A stretch of 21,327 bases of DNA. Origin: CAYQPF01 sp964419225. Lineage in GTDB: Bacteria > Cloacimonadota > Cloacimonadia > Cloacimonadales > CAYQPF01. Shown piece by piece: positions 8,025-15,053 of this stretch. The DNA lies in contig CAYQPF010000088.1 in assembly GCA_964419225.1 (NCBI GenBank), positions 1-21,327 on the forward strand, in the 5' to 3' direction. How positions within the stretch are numbered: position 1 is the stretch's first letter; every line of letters begins with the position of its first letter. The notes beneath the pieces were generated by a model that did not search any database, was not told the origin of the DNA, and was given only the letters and a program-made list of their open reading frames with translations. A program made the position numbers and the translations under genes.

Positions 8025-11000
8025 ATGAAAAAATGTCTGTCAGGGTTATTTTTCCTGTTAATTGCAATGTCTTTGTTTAGTCTGGAGCCATATTTTGCCA
8101 CAGATCCGGCAGTTTCTGCCGATGGCAGTACCGTATGTTTTTGTTATCAGGGTGATCTTTGGTTAGTTCCCTTTCAAGGTGGAGAAGCAAAAAGAATTAC
8201 TGTTACCGATGAAACAGAATACTCCCCTTTATTTTCACCGGACAATAAATATTTAGCCTTCAATTCAAACAGAGATGGTCGTAACAATATATATATAATC
8301 GACTTAAAAACCTTTATAGTATCTCCGATGGCAAAGGAAGAAATGACTCTTTGCGACTGGTACAATGATTCACAGTATCTTTTAGTTTGCGGTAGCAATG
8401 GAGATCGTGAAACCAAATTTTTTAAAATGCCCATTGATGGCAAAATTCCTGTTGAAATATCAGCCTTTGCCGATAGTTATGCCTCCTTATCACCAGACAA
8501 TAAAAAAATAGTATTCAATAAAAAAGGTGATCCTTATCGGGAAAAATACCAAGGCTCCACAAATGGCGAATTATATGAATATGATATAATTAGTAAAAAA
8601 TTTAAAAAGCTCACAAACACTCCTTTTACAGAAAGATATCCTGTTTATTCAACAACCAGAAAAAACACTATATACTTTGCAGCTGCTGAAGGTGATCTAT
8701 TTCAAATTTTTGAAATGACAGACGGCAACTATAACAAAAAAGCCCTAACCAAATTGAATACCTGGTCTGCCAGAGATTTATCAATTGCCCGTCAAAAAGA
8801 AAGATTAACTTTTGAACATTTCAATCAGATCTGGGGTTTTGATTATACCACAAAAGAAGCAAAACAAATCCCTGTTACGATCAATCAAGACTGTGTTCCC
8901 AGTGCATTAGTCAAAGAAACAGCCTTCAACCGAGTTGATAGATTCGCAGTATCCCCCAATGGAGACTGGTTTGCCTTCTGTTATAAATTCGATCTCTTTG
9001 CTATTCCGGAAAAAGGCGGGGAAGTAAAGCAGATCACATTTGATCAGGCTGGTATTGGTGATGTATTTATTTTGAGAGATAACAGGACAATTCTCTTCAC
9101 AAAAGCTGAAAAGGGAGATTACCTGCTTTATAAAGTAAGTCTGGATAATTTGGATAAGATCGAATTGATACCTTGGAGTAAAGGAAAAAATATCAATGGA
9201 ATTAATTACGCTAATGCCAAAACCTTGAGCATTTATTATAATAAAGACAGCGAAAGAACCTTTGCCGCACTTACAGATAGTACTTTAACAAATTTTAAGG
9301 AATTTGCATCTGAAGAATATATCAAACAGGATATATTACTTTCTGAAGACGGGAAACATGCTATATACAGTTCTGTTTTTAATCCTCAGAACTATACAAA
9401 CAGCATTAATTACTTGAATATGGAAACCAAAGAAAAGCAGATGATCTACAAATATGATCATTACTTTTGGATCTGTAAATTAGCTGATAAAGAAAAATCT
9501 TTGATCTTTAATCGGGGTGGTAACATTTGCCGATTAGACTTTAATGCGAAGGATGATTTTTATAATAAAACAGATAATTGGAAAGAAATCCTGAATCCTG
9601 TAAAAGAAAAAGATGTAAGCAAGGACAAAGAAAAGGATAAATCTGCTAAAGCTAAACCTGAAAAAGCCAAAAATGAATTTAAGATAGATTTTAACAATAT
9701 TGAAAGCAGAGTAACTGCTATCGTTACCAGAGAAGGCTGGAGCAGCTTTACAAGTATGATCAATGACACCCTGTTTTATTATGTGAATTCAAATAATGAT
9801 AAGATCACCTTACGAAAAGCAGATATTTTTGGAAAAACAGATGAATCTGTCTGCACTCTGGATTCCTGGCCTGATTCACCCAATTTCAATACTAAAACCA
9901 AAAAACTCTTTTTCAAATCCAACAATTCTTTGGCTAAAGTTGATGGCTCAACCGGAAAAAAGGATACCTACAGTTTCACTTTCAAGTATTCTTATGATAA
10001 ATATCAATTGAATAAATCCGTGTTTGAATTTGCCTGGAAAGCCTTCCAAAGAGGGTTTTATGATCCGAAAATGCATGGAGTTGATTGGGATTCAATGCAT
10101 GATAAATACATTAAATATTTCAATAATTCATTTTCAACCAATGATTTAGAGTCTATCATGAGTGAAATGATCGGCGAAGTTAATGCTTCCCACACAGGAT
10201 TTTATGCCAGAAATGAAGACAGAGGTAAATATTATCAACTGGCTTATGGCGGTTTCATTCTGGATTATAAAGACTTCCCTTCTGAAGGAATTAAATTCAA
10301 GAAAATATTCAAAGACTCCAAACTGAATTTACCCGGGAATATCAAAGCCGGGGATATCTTGCTCGAAGTTGATCATAAACCTGTTGGGAAAAACACTTCT
10401 GTAACTTCACTTTTTGTAGATAAAGTTGGTCAGGAAATTGAGCTGAAGATCAAGACCGCAGACAGTTTGAAAACTGTTGTCATCAAAGGCCTCAGTGGCT
10501 CAGAAAACCGTGATATGAGTTATGCAAACTGGGTTTGGGAACGCAGCGAAATGGTCAACAAATGGAGTAATGGCAAAATTGGATATTTACATATTGAAGG
10601 GATGAATAATGAATGCTATGATAAATTCGTCCAGGATCTTTTCGCCAATAATATTGATAAAGAATCGGTTGTTATAGATGTACGTGATAATGGTGGTGGC
10701 TACATTCATGATAGATTGATTGAAGCTTTGACCAAGAAATCTTATGGATATTCAACTAACAGAGAATTCGATGCTCAAAAATTGAAAACACCCGGCAATA
10801 TTTGGGAAAAGCCCATGGTTCTTTTAATCAATGAAGACTCATTTTCAGATGCAGAAATCTTCCCTCACCTCTTCAAAGAATTGAAACTTGGTAAAGTTGT
10901 CGGTATGCCTACCAGTGGATCTGTCATTGGTACAGGCTCAGCAAACTTTATGGATGGTTCCAGTATGCGTATGCCCGGTAGTGGCTGGTATTTGCTTGAT

Positions 11001-11126
11001 AAGAGTAATATGGAAGGCTCCGGAGCACAACCTGATGTAATGGTTGATCTTACCCCGGAACAAATTGTGAATGATGATGATGCTCAATTAAGAACCGCTG
11101 TTGAGATCTTGTTGAAAGGGAAATAG
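8025..11126 (+). CDS. Tricorn-like S41 serine protease, exported
   Basis: The frame is open from 7986, but AGGAG lies about 8 bases before the ATG at 8025, and that start puts a signal peptide (MKK then a hydrophobic run to about residue 20) at the N-terminus. The product is 1033 residues, the usual size of tricorn. Order: two beta-propeller regions (about 20-290 and 295-630, with WD40/TolB-like repeats such as FSPDNKYLAFNSNRDG), interrupted by a Lys/Glu-rich linker (about 527-553), then the C1 helical region, PDZ (742-822) and the S41 core. The tricorn catalytic set is present: S722-H723 (ASHTG), S941-D942 (SFSDAE) and E997 (NMEGSG). The His-Ser spacing of 218 is close to the archaeal enzyme's 219. 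Known tricorn degrades oligopeptides; this copy probably acts in the periplasm. There are no tricorn-interacting aminopeptidase genes nearby. Confidence 0.9.
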   Translation: MKKCLSGLFFLLIAMSLFSLEPYFATDPAVSADGSTVCFCYQGDLWLVPFQGGEAKRITVTDETEYSPLFSPDNKYLAFNSNRDGRNNIYIIDLKTFIVSPMAKEEMTLCDWYNDSQYLLVCGSNGDRETKFFKMPIDGKIPVEISAFADSYASLSPDNKKIVFNKKGDPYREKYQGSTNGELYEYDIISKKFKKLTNTPFTERYPVYSTTRKNTIYFAAAEGDLFQIFEMTDGNYNKKALTKLNTWSARDLSIARQKERLTFEHFNQIWGFDYTTKEAKQIPVTINQDCVPSALVKETAFNRVDRFAVSPNGDWFAFCYKFDLFAIPEKGGEVKQITFDQAGIGDVFILRDNRTILFTKAEKGDYLLYKVSLDNLDKIELIPWSKGKNINGINYANAKTLSIYYNKDSERTFAALTDSTLTNFKEFASEEYIKQDILLSEDGKHAIYSSVFNPQNYTNSINYLNMETKEKQMIYKYDHYFWICKLADKEKSLIFNRGGNICRLDFNAKDDFYNKTDNWKEILNPVKEKDVSKDKEKDKSAKAKPEKAKNEFKIDFNNIESRVTAIVTREGWSSFTSMINDTLFYYVNSNNDKITLRKADIFGKTDESVCTLDSWPDSPNFNTKTKKLFFKSNNSLAKVDGSTGKKDTYSFTFKYSYDKYQLNKSVFEFAWKAFQRGFYDPKMHGVDWDSMHDKYIKYFNNSFSTNDLESIMSEMIGEVNASHTGFYARNEDRGKYYQLAYGGFILDYKDFPSEGIKFKKIFKDSKLNLPGNIKAGDILLEVDHKPVGKNTSVTSLFVDKVGQEIELKIKTADSLKTVVIKGLSGSENRDMSYANWVWERSEMVNKWSNGKIGYLHIEGMNNECYDKFVQDLFANNIDKESVVIDVRDNGGGYIHDRLIEALTKKSYGYSTNREFDAQKLKTPGNIWEKPMVLLINEDSFSDAEIFPHLFKELKLGKVVGMPTSGSVIGTGSANFMDGSSMRMPGSGWYLLDKSNMEGSGAQPDVMVDLTPEQIVNDDDAQLRTAVEILLKGK

Positions 11127-11180
11127 TTAGTAGTTAGTAGTTAGTAGTTAGTGGTAAGTGGTTAATAGTAAATAGTGGAT
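11124..11180. repeat. TTAGTAG tandem heptamer repeat
   Basis: Starting at the tricorn stop codon itself (TAG, 11124-11126), the heptamer TTAGTAG is repeated and then decays to TTAGTGG, TAAGTGG and TTAATAG. It fills the 56-base gap between the convergent tricorn and rsmI stops. Related fragments with TTAGTTGTTAGTTA occur at 13322-13336 and ATTGTTAGTAAC at 21264-21275. No hairpin terminator is seen in the gap. Confidence 0.75.
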
Positions 11181-11182
11181 AA

Positions 11183-11998
11183 TTATTTTGTTTGAATGTA
11201 GAGTTTATAAACTCTGTTTTTGGGCAGCTTATATGTAGTACTAATGAATCTGACGAGATCAGGTTCCTGATTATGTTTTTGGAGAAGGGCAATAATGTCT
11301 TCATCACTGAATTCAGTGATGGGGCATCCTTCTACCAAAACAACAAATTCCCCTTTGATTTCCAAGGAAACTCTTTCTTCCAGAAAATCTTCCAACAGAC
11401 CATAGTAATAAGTCTCATACATTTTAGTAAGTTCACGGGCAACGCATATCTTTCTTCCGGAAAAACTGTGTTTCAGTGTTTGGAGAAAATCTTTAATACG
11501 ATGAGGTGCTTCATAGAAGATTAGCGTGTCTCGGACATCCTTAATACTGTCCAGGAGATCACGGCATTCGGAGTTTTTAGCCGGGAGAAAACCGATGAAG
11601 TAGAATCTCTTACTGCTTAATCCTGAGGCAGTTAAAGCCGGAATTAAAGCAGTGGCACCCGGAAGAGCTATGACAGTAATATTTTGTTCAATTGCTGCCT
11701 GTACAATGATATCAGATGGATCAGATATACCGGGAGAACCGGCATCTGATATAATGGCTACGTCCTTACCCGATTGAATTAAAGAAATAATTTCCTGACA
11801 ACGGCTTTTTTCATTAAATTTATGATAACTGCTTAACTTTTGCTTGATATTGTGGTGATGCAGAAGAAGAGATGATTTACGAGTGTCCTCAGCATAGACA
11901 ACATCTGCTGACTGGAGAATCTCCAAAGCTCTGAGAGTAATATCTTTCAGATTGCCGATGGGAGTGGGGACAAGGTAGAGAGCAGCTTTTTTTATCAT
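11183..11998 (-). CDS. rsmI: 16S rRNA (cytidine-1402-2'-O)-methyltransferase RsmI
   Basis: A 271-residue SAM-dependent methyltransferase of the tetrapyrrole-methylase fold that 2'-O-methylates C1402 in the ribosomal P site. Family motifs are LVPTPIGNLKDITLRAL (9-25), AEDTRKS (36-42) and the SAM-site loop SDAGSPGISDP (84-94), followed by ALPGATALIPALTASGL. The frame is open from 12037, but the ATG at 11998 has AGGA about 6 bases upstream and matches the usual start of the family. The upstream ATG lies inside a palindrome and has no ribosome-binding site. It lies 63 bases downstream of kbl on the same strand and converges with the tricorn gene. Confidence 0.95.
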   Translation of the reverse strand: MIKKAALYLVPTPIGNLKDITLRALEILQSADVVYAEDTRKSSLLLHHHNIKQKLSSYHKFNEKSRCQEIISLIQSGKDVAIISDAGSPGISDPSDIIVQAAIEQNITVIALPGATALIPALTASGLSSKRFYFIGFLPAKNSECRDLLDSIKDVRDTLIFYEAPHRIKDFLQTLKHSFSGRKICVARELTKMYETYYYGLLEDFLEERVSLEIKGEFVVLVEGCPITEFSDEDIIALLQKHNQEPDLVRFISTTYKLPKNRVYKLYIQTK

Positions 11999-12022
11999 AT
12001 TATTCCTGATTATTATATGAAG

Positions 12023-12047
12023 AGGGAACGGTTTCAAACCGTTCCCT
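12023..12047. repeat. Perfect 12-bp inverted repeat (palindrome)
   Basis: AGGGAACGGTTT, one C, then AAACCGTTCCCT form a perfect palindrome of 25 bases in the 63-base gap between kbl and rsmI. There is no U tract on either strand, so it is not a standard terminator. It may be a REP-like unit, an RNA-processing hairpin between the two genes, or an operator for a dimeric regulator. Confidence 0.8.
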
Positions 12048-12061
12048 GCGACTGTAAATAT

Positions 12062-13249
12062 TTATATTACACCTAATTCTTTGCCAATTTTTATGAAGGC
12101 ATTGATAGCTTTGTCCACATCTTCTCTGGAATGAGCTGCTGATAATTGTACTCTGATTCTTGCTTTGCCTTTAGGTACTACAGGATAAGCAAAACCGATT
12201 ACATATATTCCTTCTTGAAGCATCATGTCTGCCATCTTTAGAGCTAAAGGTTCATCATAAAGCATAACCGGAACTATCGCTGTGTTACCGGGACTAAGTT
12301 TGAATCCCGCTTTTTCCATTTCTGTACGGAAATGAATGGCATTGTCCATAACTTTATCTCTAAGTGCAGAGGATGCTGTCAAGATTTCCAGAACTTTAAG
12401 AGTTGCACCTACAACTGCTGGAGCAAGAGTATTGGAGAATAAATAAGGACGTGATCTTTGTCTTAATAATTCGATGATTTCCTTTTTACCGGAAGTACAA
12501 CCACCATTAGCACCGCCAAGAGCCTTTCCAAATGTTGTCGTAATAATATCTACTCTGCCGGCACAATCACAGTGTTCCCAGGTTCCTCTACCGGTTTTGC
12601 CGATATAGCCAGTAGCGTGGGAATCATCAACCATAACCATTGCATCATATTTTTCAGCAAGATCACAAATTTCAGTTAGTTTTACAATATCTCCATCCAT
12701 AGAGAACACACCGTCAGTACAGATCAAACGATACTTAAGATCTTTGGAGTCAATTAAACATTTTTCGAGTTCTTCCATATTACTGTGTTTGTATCTGAAG
12801 CGTTGTGCTTTACAGAGTCTCACACCGTCGATGATGGAAGCATGGTTTAATTCATCGGAGATAACCGCTGAATCTTCCCCTAGAAGAGGTTCAAAAATTC
12901 CGCCATTTGCATCAAAACAGGCTGCATAAAGTATTGTATCTTCCATTCCGAGAAATTCAGATACTTTTTCTTCCAGTTGTTTGTGGATAGCTTGTGTCCC
13001 ACAAATGAAACGTACTGATGAAAGTCCATAACCCCAGTCATCCATAATATCCTGTGATGCTTTGACAACCTCAGGATGATTAGCCAAACCGAGATAATTA
13101 TTAGCACAAAAATTCAATACATCCGGGCCGTTATTGACATTAATTTTTGCTGATTGAGGACTGGTGATAATTCTTTCTCTCTTGTATAAGCCCTGTTTTT
13201 TCAGGTCTTCGAATAAAGCTTGCAGGTCTTCTTTGATCTTACCGTACAT
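12062..13249 (-). CDS. kbl: 2-amino-3-ketobutyrate CoA ligase (glycine C-acetyltransferase)
   Basis: A 395-residue PLP enzyme of the alpha-oxoamine synthase family. It converts 2-amino-3-oxobutyrate and CoA to glycine and acetyl-CoA, the second step of threonine degradation. Visible: FCANNYLGLANHPEV (47-61), SDELNHASIIDG with H136, VDDSHATG with D208/H211, and TTTFGKALGG with the PLP lysine K242. The N-terminus ('QGLYKRERIITSPQSA') follows the Kbl pattern rather than BioF or HemA. The frame extends to a TTG at 13261, but that would translate the Shine-Dalgarno sequence itself: GGAGG sits 5 bases before the ATG at 13249, which is therefore the start. The usual partner, threonine dehydrogenase (tdh), is not in this window. 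Confidence 0.93.
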   Translation of the reverse strand: MYGKIKEDLQALFEDLKKQGLYKRERIITSPQSAKINVNNGPDVLNFCANNYLGLANHPEVVKASQDIMDDWGYGLSSVRFICGTQAIHKQLEEKVSEFLGMEDTILYAACFDANGGIFEPLLGEDSAVISDELNHASIIDGVRLCKAQRFRYKHSNMEELEKCLIDSKDLKYRLICTDGVFSMDGDIVKLTEICDLAEKYDAMVMVDDSHATGYIGKTGRGTWEHCDCAGRVDIITTTFGKALGGANGGCTSGKKEIIELLRQRSRPYLFSNTLAPAVVGATLKVLEILTASSALRDKVMDNAIHFRTEMEKAGFKLSPGNTAIVPVMLYDEPLALKMADMMLQEGIYVIGFAYPVVPKGKARIRVQLSAAHSREDVDKAINAFIKIGKELGVI

Positions 13250-13461
13250 TTTTTCCTCCAATTAATATTATTTCTGATAACTAATCAAAAACAAAGGATA
13301 AATTGTGCAAGAAAAAAATAATTAGTTGTTAGTTATAAGTGATGGGGAAGAAGAGAAATATTGACACTATAGTAATCCTTATTTTTTTAAAAAGAGGACA
13401 GATATATTAAAAAGTACAGGATCACATACCATTATTTGACAAATTGTTTAAATTTTAGAAG

Positions 13462-14439
13462 ATGGTCTTAATAAAAAATTGGAGCAAAATAATTAAAAAG
13501 ATAGCTGTGTTTATACCCAATAAGCCATTTTTTGGTGCTTTGATGGTGCAATTGCCTTTTTTTCATTTGCTTAGGCAAAAGTATCCTGAGGCAAAGATCC
13601 GCATATATTCCTGTATTCATTCAACTCAGGTTTTTCTGGACTATCATTTAGCCGATGAAATTGAATATTATGACCGGAAAAAAGCAAAGTTATCATTATT
13701 CAGATCACTTTGGAAATTCAGAGCAGACTTAGTGTTCAATTTGAGACCGATATCCGGGATCACTAATCTGATCATAGGTTTGAGTAATGCTAAGATTAAA
13801 ATCGGTTTTGCTAATGATAATATGACTTCATTGTTATATACAAAACGAGTTACATACAGCAGGGAACAATATGTGGCAGACTCGTATCTGCAATTGTTGG
13901 ACCTGGTTTTTCCCCTCCCAAACAATAAATTTAGTTTTTTTGACGAACTGGTAACTGATATCAGTCCTCAACGCTATGTTTGTTTTCTTCCCGGTGGGGG
14001 AGAGGGAGAACATAAAAAATGGGGAATAGATAATTTCCTGAGTCTGGCAGATAGAATGTATGTCAGAGACCATGACTTACAATTTGCCTTTATTCTAGGT
14101 AGTTCTGAAGAGAATTATTTGGAATCTATTAGTAAACATAAGCTTTGCAGCAGATTTAAAATACTCATGAATGAAACTGTTGCCGGATTGGTAACAGTTT
14201 TGAAGCAATCTGAACTGGTTGTGTCCAATGATTGCGGACCATCTCATATCGCCCAAATGTTGGGTGTTAATTATGTCGGTGTGTGGGGCTGGGTGAATCA
14301 ATGTCCTCTTGTACGTATAGGAGAGTGGACTGTAAAAAAAGAAAATTCTCTCCAACTAATGCCTGATCAGGGTCTTGATATTAAGCTTCTTAATCCTGAG
14401 GTTGTATTTAACCGAATTTGTAAGAAGTTTAAAAACTAA
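13462..14439 (+). CDS. Glycosyltransferase family 9 (heptosyltransferase-like)
   Basis: A 325-residue GT-B fold protein resembling ADP-heptose:LPS heptosyltransferases (WaaC/WaaF/RfaF). The C-terminal half has the family's nucleotide-sugar motif SNDCGPSHIAQMLG (255-268; D257, GP, H262), and KKWGIDNF (185-192) corresponds to the usual 'KRWP...F'. The N-terminal half has the LPFFHLLRQKYPEAKI strand-helix typical of GT9. At the usual 'LGD' loop, however, the sequence reads FFGALMVQLP (23-32), so the conserved acidic residue thought to act in catalysis is Ala26. It may be an altered-donor enzyme or a non-catalytic relative. The ATG has only a weak AGAAG before it. There are no other envelope-sugar genes beside it. 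Confidence 0.8.
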   Translation: MVLIKNWSKIIKKIAVFIPNKPFFGALMVQLPFFHLLRQKYPEAKIRIYSCIHSTQVFLDYHLADEIEYYDRKKAKLSLFRSLWKFRADLVFNLRPISGITNLIIGLSNAKIKIGFANDNMTSLLYTKRVTYSREQYVADSYLQLLDLVFPLPNNKFSFFDELVTDISPQRYVCFLPGGGEGEHKKWGIDNFLSLADRMYVRDHDLQFAFILGSSEENYLESISKHKLCSRFKILMNETVAGLVTVLKQSELVVSNDCGPSHIAQMLGVNYVGVWGWVNQCPLVRIGEWTVKKENSLQLMPDQGLDIKLLNPEVVFNRICKKFKN

Positions 14440-14615
14440 TCCTTCTATACTATTCATTAATCCACAGGAAACACAGATTTTAAATCAAATCTGATGAAAT
14501 CGTAATAAGTAAGATGTCGTAAATGTATGATAAATAATGCAATTAAAGTATTGATTGTCCTGACAAACAATACCAATATTAGTAATTATCTTCTTAAAAG
14601 TAAGGAGATTTGATT

Positions 14616-14669
14616 ATGATAAACCCGGATTATTTAGTAGAGGTTTACAAGCTGGGTCGAAGATCATGA
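14616..14669 (+). CDS. Possible 17-codon leader peptide ORF
   Basis: AAGGAG at 14602-14607 lies 8 bases before an ATG that opens a 17-codon frame (MINPDYLVEVYKLGRRS, stop TGA). From the second codon on, it is built from truncated MITE copy A. The same frame in copies B and C reads NLDNAAEVCRLGRRS and NPDCAVEVCKLGRRS and ends at the same TGA, but neither has an ATG or SD. The TGA lies in the 5' arm of a 6-bp stem (CATGAT 14665-14670 with ATCATG 14680-14685). This arrangement resembles a leader peptide, but with only three copies the frame agreement may reflect mere sequence identity. Confidence 0.25.
   Translation: MINPDYLVEVYKLGRRS
14620..14669 (+). repeat. MITE-like element, truncated copy A
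   Basis: The string beginning TAAACCCGGATT (14620) matches the outer end of copy C (reverse-complemented) at 44 of 50 positions, including GAGGTTT and CTGGGTCGAAGATC. Similarity stops after 14669. It is in the same orientation as copy B, 92 bases upstream of it, and may be a remnant of an earlier insertion. Confidence 0.7.
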
Positions 14670-14724
14670 TAGGTTGTACATCATGCAGATACCTCTAAAG
14701 CCGACGTTCCATGTGATTTTTTTC

Positions 14725-14752
14725 TTGACTTAAAAATAAATAATACTATAAA
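14725..14752 (+). promoter_or_regulatory. Sigma70-like promoter upstream of the beta-helix gene
   Basis: TTGACT (14725-14730), a 16-base AT-rich spacer and TATAAA (14747-14752). Transcription would start at the outer edge of MITE copy B, giving a leader of about 295 bases that contains the whole element. No better match is seen closer to the ATG. A T7 run (14716-14722) lies just before the -35. Confidence 0.4.
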
Positions 14753-14760
14753 TTTGCAAT

Positions 14761-15011
14761 TAAACTTAGACAATGCAGCAGAGGTTTGCAGGCTGGGTCG
14801 AAGATCGTGAAGAAAGAAGGTTTGCAATCGAACGAGGTTATATAATAAATATATGGTGAGTGAGATTGGATTCAGTGCCTCCTTCACTTTGCAAAGTAAG
14901 GATCAGAGGAAGAGTTATTTTTCCCCCTCCCACTGATGCCTGACGACTGACGCCAGGCGATAATACAGGCTTCAGCCAGATTGAATAGATTCTGCTACAC
15001 AGTTCAGATTA
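14761..15011 (+). repeat. MITE-like element, copy B, left of the beta-helix gene
   Basis: Outer end TAAACTTAGAC...TGCAGCAGA and inner end TCTGCTACACAGTTCAGATTA form degenerate terminal inverted repeats. The core 14780-14868 matches the reverse complement of 19551-19639 at 85 of 89 positions. The gene-proximal end 14969-15011 matches the reverse complement of 19488-19530 at 36 of 43. Between these blocks copy B has about 100 extra bases (14869-14968) where copy C has about 20; the extra segment carries a GCCTG...CAGGC hairpin (14938-14958). No transposase is encoded. The target duplication is unclear (at most AAT). Confidence 0.75.
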
Positions 15012-15053
15012 AATGAAGAGAAATTAAAGAAATAAAATATTGGGAGGTTTATC

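Larger units (their letters stand above)
14440..15053. other. Gene-poor leader region upstream of the beta-helix gene
   Basis: This 614-base stretch has no convincing conventional gene. It contains, in order: a short repeat fragment (AATCCACAGGAAACACAGA from about 14458) overlapping a 7-bp stem CAGATTT/AAATCTG (14474-14493) without a U tract; a 17-codon ORF with strong SD (14616-14669); truncated MITE copy A; a CATGAT/ATCATG hairpin (14665-14685); a promoter-like site (14725-14752); and MITE copy B (14761-15011). A GGGAGG ribosome-binding site at about 15041-15046 precedes the beta-helix ATG by 7 bases. Confidence 0.7.

Noticed and set aside
11523..11535. 11-base match between rsmI coding sequence and 21275-21286 (CGAGACACGCT)
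   Set aside because: One copy is explained by coding sequence and the match is short enough to be chance.
12062..13261. Longer kbl start at TTG 13261
   Set aside because: It would translate the GGAGG Shine-Dalgarno sequence that correctly serves the ATG at 13249.
13361..13389. TTGACA upstream of the GT9 gene as a promoter
   Set aside because: There is a perfect -35 but no acceptable -10 at 15-19 bases; the downstream TATATT (13403-13408) is too far away.
14474..14493. CAGATTT/AAATCTG hairpin as a terminator for GT9
   Set aside because: The stem is AT-rich with no U tract after it, and it overlaps a common-looking repeat fragment, so it is probably not a functional terminator.
14780..14868. 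CRISPR array, tRNA or known riboswitch in the repeat-rich flanks
   Set aside because: There are no regularly spaced direct repeats with spacers, no cloverleaf with a T-loop motif, and no riboswitch core recognised. The repeats are inverted MITE-like copies.
14681..14887. 68-codon minus-strand ORF across MITE copy B
   Set aside because: The matching strand of copy C is open in the same frame but has no equivalent start. The ORF follows element sequence with no ribosome-binding site or recognisable protein, so it is treated as non-coding repeat DNA.
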